A stretch of 40,249 nt of DNA from Pseudomonadota bacterium (GTDB lineage: Bacteria; Pseudomonadota; Gammaproteobacteria; Burkholderiales; Burkholderiaceae_C): positions 1 to 40,249 of the forward strand of contig JAEWPH010000035.1 of assembly GCA_023460715.1 (NCBI GenBank), read 5' to 3'. The notes under the pieces are model-generated. The model saw only the letters and a program-made list of their open reading frames with translations. It was not told where the DNA came from and ran no database searches. This document shows positions 16,061-23,109 of this stretch, piece after piece; within the stretch, counting starts at the first letter, position 1, and every line of letters begins with the position of its first letter. Position numbers and translations under genes: made by a program.

Positions 16061-16477
16061 TCAGGCCAGCGTGATCGTCACATCGATGTTGCCGCGCGTG
16101 GCGTTGGAGTAGGGGCACACCTGGTGGGCGGCGTCCACCAATTGCTGGGCCTTTTCCTTGTCCAGTCCTGGCAGGCTGACCTTCAGGCGCGCGGCGATGC
16201 CGTAGGCGTTGGGGATGGGGCCCAGGTCCACTTCGGCGTCCACCGACACGTCCTGCGGCACGGCGATGCCGATCTTGCCGCCCACCGCCTTCAGCGCGCC
16301 GATGAAGCAGGCGGAGTAGCCCGCGGCGAAGAGCTGCTCGGGGTTGGTGCCCGTGCCGCTCGTGCCGGGCGAGGACAGCTTCACGTCCAGGCGGCCGTCG
16401 TCGGTGCGCGAGGCGCCATCGCGGCCGCCGGTGGTGTGGGCGCGGGCGGTGTACAGAACTTTGTCGAGCGTGGTCAT
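16061..16477 (-). CDS. ohr: Organic hydroperoxide resistance protein Ohr (OsmC family thiol peroxidase)
   Basis: A 138-residue cytoplasmic peroxidase that reduces organic and fatty-acid hydroperoxides using a reactive cysteine pair, recycled by lipoylated proteins. The two conserved cysteines are present: Cys57 in 'YSACFIGAL' and Cys121 in 'VCPYSNATRGN'. The active-site Arg19 and Glu47 region ('GTNPEQLFAAGYSAC') is also present. Length and start are standard, with AAGGAAG upstream. The MarR-type regulator OhrR lies just upstream on the same strand (69-base gap), the usual arrangement. Induction by organic peroxide through OhrR is expected. Confidence 0.97.
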   Translation of the reverse strand: MTTLDKVLYTARAHTTGGRDGASRTDDGRLDVKLSSPGTSGTGTNPEQLFAAGYSACFIGALKAVGGKIGIAVPQDVSVDAEVDLGPIPNAYGIAARLKVSLPGLDKEKAQQLVDAAHQVCPYSNATRGNIDVTITLA

Positions 16478-16546
16478 GGTGACTTCCTTTGCAGTGGGAG
16501 ATGAACGAAAAGAGGCACGAAGGCCGGCGGAATGCGGCGGCCCAGG

Positions 16547-17017
16547 CTAGCCGGACCGCTGGGTGATGCGTTGGCGCAGGTCCGCCAGTTCGCGCGTCAG
16601 CGCCTGGAGCTGCGGGACCGAGCACTGCGAACTCTCCAGCACGCAGGCCGGAATGGTCTCTGCCCGGCTGCGCAGCGCGCGGCCGGCGGGAGTGAGCGTG
16701 ATGCGCACGCGGCGCTCGTCCTCCGCATCGCGCAGGCGGGCCAGCAGCCCGGCCGACTCCAGCCGCTTGAGCAGCGGCGTGAGCGTGCCGGAGTCGAGGA
16801 ACAGGCGGCCGCCCAGTTCGGACACGGTCGTGCCGTCGCGCTCCCACAGGGCCAGCATCACCACGTACTGCGGATACGTCAGCCCGATGCCGTCCAGCAG
16901 CGGCTTGTAGAGCTTGGTCATGGCCAGCGACGCCGAATACAGCGCAAAGCAGACCTGGTTGTCCAGCAGCAGGGCGGCGGGACTGGATGTGGCGGACAGG
17001 GCGCTGGTGCGAGGCAT
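16547..17017 (-). CDS. ohrR: MarR-family peroxide-sensing repressor OhrR
   Basis: A 156-residue winged-helix repressor. The N-terminal 'LLDNQVCFALYSAS' holds the sensing Cys23, which is oxidised by organic hydroperoxides to release DNA. The wing-helix region runs 'YPQYVVMLALWERDGTTVSELGGRLFLDSGTLTPLLKRLESAGLL' and the wing has 'DERRVRITLT'. A C-terminal Cys (in 'ACVLESSQC') suggests the two-Cys type. Palindromic sites lie immediately upstream (17029-17056), consistent with autorepression of an ohrR-ohr unit. No similar site is evident in the 69-base gap before ohr. Confidence 0.95.
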   Translation of the reverse strand: MPRTSALSATSSPAALLLDNQVCFALYSASLAMTKLYKPLLDGIGLTYPQYVVMLALWERDGTTVSELGGRLFLDSGTLTPLLKRLESAGLLARLRDAEDERRVRITLTPAGRALRSRAETIPACVLESSQCSVPQLQALTRELADLRQRITQRSG

Positions 17018-17028
17018 GAGGTGAATTA

Positions 17029-17056
17029 TTGCGCAAAATTAAATTGCGTGCAATTT
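17029..17056 (-). promoter_or_regulatory. OhrR operator region upstream of ohrR
   Basis: Two palindromes lie 12-40 bases before the ohrR start: TTGCGCAA (17029-17036), and AAATTGC-GT-GCAATTT (17041-17056), a perfect 7-bp dyad. The AT-rich dyads stand out in very GC-rich DNA. AATT/TTGC-type dyads are typical of OhrR sites. Confidence 0.7.
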
Positions 17057-17163
17057 GATGGATGCCCGGTGGAAGACGCGGGACGATGCGGATGGCGTCT
17101 CTGGTCGTGCCGCCGCGGGCAAAGGGGGCGCTGGCTTGGCGCGCGTGCGCAAAGGTGCGAGCC

Positions 17164-17577
17164 CTAGGACTCGTCCTTGCCGTCCGCGTTACGGTGCACT
17201 TGGGCAAAGGTCAGGATGACCTCGCGGATCAGCTTGCGCTGCGGCGCAGGCAATTGCAGGAAGGCGTCGAAGGTCTCGCGCTCCACATAGCCGACGCCTT
17301 CGTCCCAGCGTTTCTGTTCGACCCGCAGGTGTCTCAGCACTTGATCGCCGAAGCGCAGCTGATGCGGCTCCACCTTCAGCCAGCGCGACAGCTCCTGGAG
17401 CTTGTCCTGCGTGGGAATGGCCTCGCCGTTGAGCCACTTCCACGCGGCTTGGCGGCGGATGGGGTTGCCTGACCAGCGCAAATTGAATTCGCGTTCCAGC
17501 ACGGCCGCGCTCGGGGCCAGTCGCTGGGCCTCCATGGCGGACCGCAACCGTTGGCTGAACTCCTGCTTTTCGTTCAT
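17164..17577 (-). CDS. Small helix-turn-helix DNA-binding protein
   Basis: A 137-residue protein starting at ATG 17577 ('MNEKQEFSQRLRSAMEAQ'). Residues about 8-75 look like a phage-repressor/XRE-type HTH ('RRQAAWKWLNGEAIPTQDKLQELSRWL'). The C-terminal part is charged and may dimerise. No catalytic or metal motif is seen. The gene is divergent from the zinc-ribbon array starting at 17828, with palindromes in its own upstream region, so it may regulate itself and perhaps the array. I do not recognise a named regulator, and the target assignment is inference. Confidence 0.7.
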   Translation of the reverse strand: MNEKQEFSQRLRSAMEAQRLAPSAAVLEREFNLRWSGNPIRRQAAWKWLNGEAIPTQDKLQELSRWLKVEPHQLRFGDQVLRHLRVEQKRWDEGVGYVERETFDAFLQLPAPQRKLIREVILTFAQVHRNADGKDES

Positions 17578-17604
17578 AGGCGTCGGAGTGGGCAACGGAA
17601 CTCG

Positions 17605-17638
17605 CTGTAAAAATCCATTACAGTTGACAAAAAATGTC
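17605..17638 (-). promoter_or_regulatory. Two dyad sites upstream of the HTH gene
   Basis: CTGTAA (17605-17610), 7 bases, TTACAG (17618-17623) is a perfect 6-bp dyad. GACA (17626-17629), 5 A, TGTC (17635-17638) follows directly. On the minus strand TTGTCA (17625-17630) resembles a -35 box. The cluster is 28-61 bases before the HTH start and is a likely operator-promoter region. Confidence 0.5.
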
Positions 17639-17827
17639 CCTTTTCGGATGAATTCAGGGCGACATCCCTGAGGGCGTGGCTGCCTGCGCATCCTGAACGC
17701 AGTGCGGCATCGGGCGGCAGGCGGGCGGCGAAGCTGCCTGTAGGCCATGGCGCTGGGCTCGGTGCCGCAGTGGTACGGGTGTGTTGCACCGAAGGGCGAA
17801 GGTTTCACAACAAGAGGGAGGTGGGAA

Positions 17828-18298
17828 ATGGCGATGGTGTTTTGCCGCGGGTGCGGCAAGTAAATCCATGACAGCGCGAGCGCGTGCCCGCACTGCGGGG
17901 CGTTCCAGGGCCACGAGGACGGACGACCGGGCTCGGCCGGAGCAAAGGCTGCGGCACATGGGGATGCAGTGGTTTGGACACTGGCTTTCGCGCCGCTGAT
18001 CGGCAAGGCGTTGGCATGGGTCCTTGCCCATGCCTTGCATGCCACCGCCTACGCGGCGGAGACGGCGCTGGGCAGCGGGCGCTACTTCTGGGTCCCGCTG
18101 CTGCTGAACATTGGGCTGTGCGTCACCGATGAAAAGCGCTTGGCGAAGGCTGGTGTCGATACCCAGCGCCTGGGCTCTGCATTCCTGGTTCCGGTCTACC
18201 TCTTCAAGCGAGCTGCGCTGCTGGGGCACCAGCCCCCGGCCTATTTCATCGTCTGGGTGGTGTGCTTCGCCGCCGCGTTGCTCGGCACGCTGGCCTGA
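17828..18298 (+). pseudogene. Zinc-ribbon membrane protein, array member 1, interrupted by an in-frame TAA at codon 12
   Basis: The frame from ATG 17828 (good GGAGG site 10 bases upstream) reads 'MAMVFCRGCGK', then TAA (17861-17863), then 'IHDSASACPHCGAF' and on to 18298. Members 3 and 4 have Glu at this point (GGGAACTG or AAAGAGATC), so a single Glu-to-stop change, for example GAA to TAA, explains it. After the ribbon comes a membrane region with hydrophobic segments 'VVWTLAFAPLIGKALAWVLAH', 'YFWVPLLLNIGLC', 'SAFLVPVYLFKRA' and 'AYFIVWVVCFAAALLGTLA'. Translation might restart at GTG 17969 (GGGGA just before) and make the membrane part alone. Without that, the gene is dead. The next member starts 16 bases after its end. 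Confidence 0.75.
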
Positions 18299-18314
18299 GG
18301 CAGGAGTACCGACG

Positions 18315-19496
18315 ATGAGGCATCAATTTTGTCGGGGTTGCGGCAAACCCCTGGAAGTGGGCGCGCAGGCCTGCCCGCACTGCGGAGCGCCGCAGCGCTA
18401 CGTGAAGCGCGAAGACGCCTCTTTGCCGCCCGGGGTGGCAGGGTGGTCGTGGGGCGCGTTTCTCCTCAGCTGGGTGTGGGCCATCGGTAACCGCACCTGG
18501 ATCGGTCTGCTGGCGCTGATTCCCTGGGTGGGCTTCATCGTCGCGGTCGTGCTCGGGGTCAAGGGCCGCGAGTGGGCCTGGCGCAACCGCGAATGGGAGA
18601 GCGTGGAGCACTTCAACCGCGTGCAGAAGCAGTGGTCTCTCTGGGGTGTGGCGGTTCTGGGCATCGTGCTGGCCGTGGGCGCTGCGATCGCGGTGGGCTA
18701 TGTCCTCCAGTCCCGCGGCAACGATGCGGACGCAGAGGTCTGGTCCAAGCGCCTTTTCGAGGAGCCTGCGGCGCCTTCCGCCGAAGGGGTATCCAGCGCG
18801 ACCCCACCGGCTGGCGCCGCAGTCACGCCCTATGTTCCCCTGGAGGTCTCCGCAGACGGCATCGGCGGCTTGCTGCAGCTGCGTCACCGCGGGGAACTGG
18901 GGGGCGTGGCGATCGAGCGCGCTACCGCGCGGGGGGCCGTCAACCTGATGGAGTCGGTGGTGCCGGACGTGGGCCTGACGGGCTATGTCCATGTGAACGC
19001 CGCCTATCGGTATGGCGACAGTCTCGTCCTGTTGGTCGTCTCGACGGGTGAATACGGCCAATCCTGCCCCGCGACCACCTATGCGTTCAGCTACGACCTG
19101 CGAGAGGAGCGCGTCGCGAGCACTGCCGTGGTCGATGGGTGTTCCGAAGCCGTGGCGGTGCAGACGGATGCCCAGCGGCTCATCGTGCGCAAGGAGGGGG
19201 CGCCCACCGAATTCTCCGGCGGCCTGCTGGTTTCCTTGCCCTCGCAGGGCGAGGGCGCTGCCCTTGCCACAGGCAGAAACGGTGTGGCCGTACCCAGGCC
19301 GCGTGACGACTGCGACCGGGGTTATGCGGATCTGCTGCGGCAGGTCGGGCTCACCCCGGCGCCTGCGGCCGTCCACGGCCCGGACGACGCCGACTTTCCG
19401 GGCTACGGATGCCCGTACCGGATCGCTCCTGCGCCCGGCAGCGTGGTCGCACCGGGAGACACGGTGGCCTTCCGCACCGCTTGGGAGGGCAGCTGA
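18315..19496 (+). CDS. Zinc-ribbon membrane protein, array member 2, with large extracytoplasmic domain
   Basis: A 393-residue protein; AGGAG lies upstream of ATG 18315. The N-terminal double-CxxC zinc ribbon has Cys6, Cys9, Cys20 and Cys23 ('FCRGCGKPLEVGAQACPHCGA'). Residues about 40-95 hold two hydrophobic segments around 'GAFLLSWVWAIGNRTWIGLLALIPWVGFIVAVVLGVKG', and a further membrane helix spans about 108-132. The remaining ~260 residues are probably periplasmic, beginning with a Pro/Ala-rich linker. They contain paired cysteines ('GQSCPATTYAF', 'VVDGCSEAV') and a last block ('APAPGSVVAPGDTVAFRTA') that recalls PASTA-like repeats. No enzyme motif is seen. It could be a sensor whose outer domain reports to the cytoplasmic ribbon. 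Function unknown. Confidence 0.75.
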   Translation: MRHQFCRGCGKPLEVGAQACPHCGAPQRYVKREDASLPPGVAGWSWGAFLLSWVWAIGNRTWIGLLALIPWVGFIVAVVLGVKGREWAWRNREWESVEHFNRVQKQWSLWGVAVLGIVLAVGAAIAVGYVLQSRGNDADAEVWSKRLFEEPAAPSAEGVSSATPPAGAAVTPYVPLEVSADGIGGLLQLRHRGELGGVAIERATARGAVNLMESVVPDVGLTGYVHVNAAYRYGDSLVLLVVSTGEYGQSCPATTYAFSYDLREERVASTAVVDGCSEAVAVQTDAQRLIVRKEGAPTEFSGGLLVSLPSQGEGAALATGRNGVAVPRPRDDCDRGYADLLRQVGLTPAPAAVHGPDDADFPGYGCPYRIAPAPGSVVAPGDTVAFRTAWEGS

Positions 19497-19497
19497 C

Positions 19498-19887
19498 ATG
19501 CAAGGCGCGGAACGAAAGGCCATGGTGTTCTGCAGGGGCTGCGGACGGGAACTGCACGAAACCGCCGCGACCTGCCCGCACTGCGGGGCCGCGCAGGGCG
19601 CGGCCGTCGCGCGCCGAGACCAGGCGCCGGGAACCCTGGAGCTGAGCGGAACGCTGTGGCTGCCCGTACCGGCGCTGGTGTGCGGCGTCGTCGCCGCGCT
19701 CGCCTTGCTGGACGACACCGCGTGGGATGCCGACACCGTCCGGGGCCTGCTGTTCCTGTCCGGCGCGGCGCTGGTGCTCGGCATTTCGGGCGTCGCCACA
19801 CAGACCCGGGGACGGGGCATGTCGATCGCCGGGATCGTCCTGGGCGCCATCGGGCTGCTGGGGGCGCTGGGCGCCTCCGTCCATTGA
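19498..19887 (+). CDS. Zinc-ribbon membrane protein, array member 3
   Basis: A 129-residue protein starting one base after the stop of member 2 (TGACATG), so translation is probably coupled; ATG 19522 is an alternative. The ribbon is Cys12, Cys15, Cys26, Cys29 ('FCRGCGRELHETAATCPHCGA'). Three hydrophobic segments follow: 'LWLPVPALVCGVVAALALL', 'GLLFLSGAALVLGISGVA' and 'MSIAGIVLGAIGLLGALGA', which suit a DUF4190-like small membrane module. I do not recognise a named protein. It shares only the ribbon with its neighbours, and the membrane part is unrelated. Confidence 0.72.
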   Translation: MQGAERKAMVFCRGCGRELHETAATCPHCGAAQGAAVARRDQAPGTLELSGTLWLPVPALVCGVVAALALLDDTAWDADTVRGLLFLSGAALVLGISGVATQTRGRGMSIAGIVLGAIGLLGALGASVH

Positions 19888-19923
19888 ACGGAGCTGTTGC
19901 ACAGCTTCAGAAAGAGAAGAGAT

Positions 19924-20232
19924 ATGCAGGGAATGGTGTTTTGCCGGGGTTGCGGCAAAGAGATCCACAGCAGCGCGCGGGCCTGCCCGCACTGCGGTGC
20001 CGAGCAGCGCGCTCCGGCGGCAGCGCCGGGCAAGAGCAAGCTGGTTGCAGGCCTGCTGGCGCTCTTTCTCGGAGGGCTTGGCATCCACCGCTTCTACCTG
20101 GGTCAGTGGTGGGGGCTGTTCTACCTGCTCTTCGTCTGGACCTTCATTCCTTCGTGCGTGGCTTTCATCGAAGGCATCGTATTTCTCTGCACCCGCGATG
20201 CGCAGTGGGAGTCGAAGTACGGCCGCGACTAG
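19924..20232 (+). CDS. Zinc-ribbon TM2-domain protein, array member 4
   Basis: A 102-residue protein. The ribbon is Cys7, Cys10, Cys21, Cys24 ('FCRGCGKEIHSSARACPHCGA'). It is followed by a TM2 domain: 'KSKLVAGLLALFLGGLGIHRFYLGQWWGL' with the characteristic G-x-H-R-F-Y-L-G, then a second helix and 'TRDAQWESKYGRD'. TM2 proteins are small two-helix membrane proteins of poorly known function. The first 60 bases are nearly identical to the interrupted member 1, which suggests recent duplication or gene conversion of the ribbon. The gene follows member 3 by 36 bases. Confidence 0.85.
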   Translation: MQGMVFCRGCGKEIHSSARACPHCGAEQRAPAAAPGKSKLVAGLLALFLGGLGIHRFYLGQWWGLFYLLFVWTFIPSCVAFIEGIVFLCTRDAQWESKYGRD

Positions 20233-20377
20233 CGGCTGGAGGCCAGCGATCAGGCACGGGCAATGTTGCTGCCGCTGCCTGTGCCGCTACCCGTGCCCTG
20301 TCACTCGGATACCGTGGCTCTCCGTCCCCCCGCAGCCGGCAGCGACGGTGGGCCTAAGCGCTGGGTGGAGGTGCTCC

Positions 20378-20401
20378 AAAAAAAAAGTAGCGCACTGCGC
20401 T
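20378..20401 (-). terminator. Terminator at the end of the catabolic operon
   Basis: On the minus strand AGCGC (20397-20401) pairs with GCGCT (20389-20393) over a 3-base loop, then AC and nine T (20378-20386). It lies about 120 bases beyond the aldolase stop. Confidence 0.55.
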
Positions 20402-20414
20402 TGATCCACAAGGG

Positions 20415-20438
20415 CTTCAAAGCCAAATAGCTTTGAAG
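20415..20438. terminator. Strong hairpin between convergent zinc-ribbon array and catabolic operon
   Basis: CTTCAAAGC (20415-20423), CAAATA loop, GCTTTGAAG (20430-20438): a perfect 9-bp stem, extendable by GGG/CCC with one bulge. It sits between two convergent transcription units and is probably a shared terminator. The nearby 'GCGCTTGATCCA' resembles part of the dispersed repeat, so the whole may be a diverged copy. Confidence 0.6.
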
Positions 20439-20519
20439 TGCCCTAAGGGAGAGCGCACCATGCTATGAATATTGACGGCCTGCGGTACCTTCGCTACGGC
20501 GCTGGCGCCGCACCCAGGC

Positions 20520-21323
20520 TCAGTACCGCGAGGCCACCGCGGGCGCGACTGCTCCGGGGCGCAAGCGTGCTGCCAGCGCGTCGGCCGCCTGGCGCAGCAG
20601 CAGCATGTCGATGCCCACGGCCACGAACAGGGCGCCCTGGTCGAGGCATTCCCGCGCCCAGGCCTCGTCCGTCACCAGGATGCCCGGCGCCCGGCCTGCG
20701 GCGCGGATGCGCGTGATCGCCTCCGCGATGGCGGCGCGCACTTCCGGGTGGCCGGACTGGCCCGCGTGGCCCATGCTGGCCGCCAGGTCGGCGGGTCCGA
20801 TGAAGATGCCGTCCACGCCCGGCACGGCCGCGATCGCCTCGATGTGGGTCAGCGCCTCGGCCGTCTCCACCTGCACCAGCACGCACAGCTCCTGCGCGGC
20901 CCCGTGTGCATAGGCGGTGTCGCGGCCGAAGCGCGACGCGCGCACCGATCCGCCCATGCCGCGGGCGCCTTGCGGTGCGTAGCGCGTGGCGGCGACGGCG
21001 GCGCGGGCCTCGTCGGCGTTCTGCACGAAGGGCAGCAGCAGCGTCTGCGCGCCGATGTCCAGGTAGCGCTTGATGAGCACGGGGTCGTTCCACGCCGGGC
21101 GCACCACGGCGGCGGTGTGGCGCGCGGGCTCGGCATCCAGCGCCTGCAGTTGCTGCAGCATCAGCGGCACGTCGCTGGGCGTGTGTTCGGTGTCGAGCAG
21201 CATCCAGTCGAAACCCGACCCCGCGAGCATTTCGGTGACGTAGGGCGATGCCAGCGTGGACCACAGGCCGATCTGGGGCTGGCCGGCGGCGAGGGCGCGT
21301 TTGAAGCGGTTGGGTGTGGGCAT
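20520..21323 (-). CDS. hpaI: HpcH/HpaI-family aldolase (4-hydroxy-2-oxoheptanedioate aldolase-like)
   Basis: A 267-residue class II pyruvate-type aldolase that cleaves 4-hydroxy-2-oxo acids into pyruvate and an aldehyde. Active-site parts are visible: '[12 protein letters not shown]' (His), 'VVRPAWND' (Arg), '[11 protein letters not shown]' (metal Glu) and '[13 protein letters not shown]' (metal Asp). The start is ATG 21323 ('[11 protein letters not shown]'). It is the last gene of the operon and follows the hydratase that makes its substrate type. The hpaI symbol rests on family and neighbours; related garL or rhmA-type specificities cannot be excluded. Confidence 0.85.
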   Translation of the reverse strand: MPTPNRFKRALAAGQPQIGLWSTLASPYVTEMLAGSGFDWMLLDTEHTPSDVPLMLQQLQALDAEPARHTAAVVRPAWNDPVLIKRYLDIGAQTLLLPFVQNADEARAAVAATRYAPQGARGMGGSVRASRFGRDTAYAHGAAQELCVLVQVETAEALTHIEAIAAVPGVDGIFIGPADLAASMGHAGQSGHPEVRAAIAEAITRIRAAGRAPGILVTDEAWARECLDQGALFVAVGIDMLLLRQAADALAARLRPGAVAPAVASRY

Positions 21324-21391
21324 GGAGGCGAAGGCAGGAGGGCGATCGATGGGCGGGCGGGTAGGCCGGGCCGCGCTTGGGCCGCTGCGGC

Positions 21392-22225
21392 TCAGCCGAA
21401 GTGGCAGGACACGGTGCCGAACTCGCCGTAGTCTGCCACGACGGTGTCGCCCCGCGCCACCTCGATCGGGCGGATGAACGAGCCCGCCAGCACCACCTCG
21501 CCGGCCTGCAGCGCCACGCCCTGGCGGTGCAGCCGGTTGGCGAGCCACGCGACGCCGTAGGCCGGGTGGTTGAGCACCCCGGCGGCCAGGCCCGTCTCCT
21601 CGACCTCGCCGTTCTTGCTGACGATGGCGCCGATGCGCCGCAGGTCCACGTCCAGCAGGTCGGGCTTGAAGGGGCGGCCGCCCAGCACCAGCGCGGCGTT
21701 GGCGGCGTTGTCGGAGATGGTGTCCACCACCGTGCGCGTGGCGCCGGTGTCCGGGTCCACGCGCTGGATGCGGGCGTCCAGGATCTCCAGCGCCGGCGTG
21801 ATGTAGGCCGTGGCGTCCAGCACCTGGAACAGCGTGCAGTCGGGGCCCGAGAGCGGCTTGCCGAGCACGAAGGCCAGCTCCGCCTCGATGCGCAGCTGCA
21901 GGAAGCGGTCGGTGGGAATGACCGCGCCGTCGCGGTGGAACATGTCGTCCAGCAGCGTGCCGAAGTCGGGCTCGGCAATGCGCACCGCGCGCTGCATGGC
22001 CTTGGAGGTCAGACCGATCTTGTGGCCCAGCACGCGCCGGCCCTGGCCACGCTTGAGCTGCATCCACGCCGCCTGTACCGCATACGCGTCGTCAATGCCC
22101 ATCGCGGGATACTGCGCCGAGAGCTGGCGGCAGGGCACACGCGTGCGCTCGGCGGCATCCAGCTGGGCGGCCGCGGCATCGATCTGCTGCGGTGTCAAGG
22201 CGAAGGGGGCGGCGGGCGCGCTCAT
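21392..22225 (-). CDS. hpaH: 2-oxo-hept-4-ene-1,7-dioate hydratase-like protein (HpaH/MhpD family)
   Basis: A 277-residue metal-dependent hydratase of the fumarylacetoacetase superfamily that adds water to a 2-oxo-enoate before aldol cleavage. Family features are '[31 protein letters not shown]', '[12 protein letters not shown]', the metal-binding '[14 protein letters not shown]', and '[11 protein letters not shown]'-like '[17 protein letters not shown]'. The start ATG at 22225 overlaps the stop of the upstream gene (ATGA), showing translational coupling. Substrate length (C6, C7) cannot be told from the sequence. Confidence 0.87.
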   Translation of the reverse strand: MSAPAAPFALTPQQIDAAAAQLDAAERTRVPCRQLSAQYPAMGIDDAYAVQAAWMQLKRGQGRRVLGHKIGLTSKAMQRAVRIAEPDFGTLLDDMFHRDGAVIPTDRFLQLRIEAELAFVLGKPLSGPDCTLFQVLDATAYITPALEILDARIQRVDPDTGATRTVVDTISDNAANAALVLGGRPFKPDLLDVDLRRIGAIVSKNGEVEETGLAAGVLNHPAYGVAWLANRLHRQGVALQAGEVVLAGSFIRPIEVARGDTVVADYGEFGTVSCHFG

Positions 22226-23106
22226 GCTTCGGCCTCCACGGCATTGCGCAGCGTGCCCACGCCGCTCACTTCCACCTCGACCACGTCGCCCGGGCGCAGA
22301 AAGCGCGGCGGGTCGAAGCGGATGCCTGCGCCGGTGGGCGTGCCGGTCACGATGACGTCGCCAGGCTCCAGCGCGGTGAAGGTCGAGCAGTAGTGGATCA
22401 GGTAGGCGAAGTCGAACATCAGGCGGGCCGTGGTGTCGTCCTGCCGCGTCTCGCCGTTCACGCGGGTCTGCACGCGCAGGCCGCCGTAGCCCTGAGGAAA
22501 TTCGTCCGCCGTCACCAGCCACGGACCCATGGCGCCCGAGGCCTGGAAGTTCTTGCCCTGCGTGACGTTGAACTTGGCGTGGTGCACCCAGTCGCGCACC
22601 GTGCCCTCGTTGGCACAGGTCACGCCGGCGATGTGTTCCAGTGCGTCGGCCTGCGGAATGCGGCGCCCGCCCCGGCCGATGACGATGGCGATCTCGCCTT
22701 CGTAGTCGAGCTGCTGCGACTCGTGCGGCTGCAGCAGGGCACTGCCATGGCCGACGAAGGAGCCGGGCACGCGCATGAAGATGCTCGGATAGCGCGGCAG
22801 GTCGCTGCCGTCTTGGTACTCGGCGTTGCGGTGGGCGTAGTTGACGCCGATGCACAGGATCTTGCGCGGCTGCGGCACGGGCAGGTCCAGCACCAGCGCG
22901 TCGAGCGCGTGGTCGGGCTGCTTGGCCTCGCCGAGCGCGGCGCGGGCCCGGGCCAGGGCTTCTTCGCCCCCGGCCAGCAGCGCCATCACGCTGCCATAGG
23001 GCAGCCGGGCGCCGAGGTCCACGACATGGGTGGATCGCCCGTCGGGCGACGGTGCCACGGCGCCCCAACCCGGGCGGCCTTGGTAGGTATAGCTCAGCAG
23101 TTTCAT
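22222..23106 (-). CDS. Fumarylacetoacetate hydrolase family protein (HpaG-like isomerase/decarboxylase or acylpyruvate hydrolase)
   Basis: A 294-residue enzyme. The FAH fold is clear: 'KILCIGVNYAHRNAEY', the metal site 'LDYEGEIAIVIGRGG', 'GVTCANEGTVRDW', 'GKNFQASGAMGPWLVT' and 'TGTPTGAG'. FAH-family members cleave or decarboxylate beta-keto or oxo-dioate intermediates of aromatic breakdown. Next to HpaH- and HpaI-like genes it could take the HpaG role. It starts 3 bases after the amidohydrolase stop and overlaps the hydratase by 4 bases. Confidence 0.85.
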   Translation of the reverse strand: MKLLSYTYQGRPGWGAVAPSPDGRSTHVVDLGARLPYGSVMALLAGGEEALARARAALGEAKQPDHALDALVLDLPVPQPRKILCIGVNYAHRNAEYQDGSDLPRYPSIFMRVPGSFVGHGSALLQPHESQQLDYEGEIAIVIGRGGRRIPQADALEHIAGVTCANEGTVRDWVHHAKFNVTQGKNFQASGAMGPWLVTADEFPQGYGGLRVQTRVNGETRQDDTTARLMFDFAYLIHYCSTFTALEPGDVIVTGTPTGAGIRFDPPRFLRPGDVVEVEVSGVGTLRNAVEAEA

Positions 23107-23109
23107 GGG

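Noticed and set aside
17861..17863. Recoding of the TAA in array member 1 as an amino acid
   Set aside because: TAA is not a selenocysteine or pyrrolysine codon, and no read-through signal is visible. A plain nonsense mutation is simpler.
20387..20460. Third full copy of the AGCGC/GCAGCTATC repeat
   Set aside because: Only part of it ('GCGCTTGATCCA') resembles copies A and B, and the spacing and GCAGCTATC box are absent. Treated as terminator sequence.
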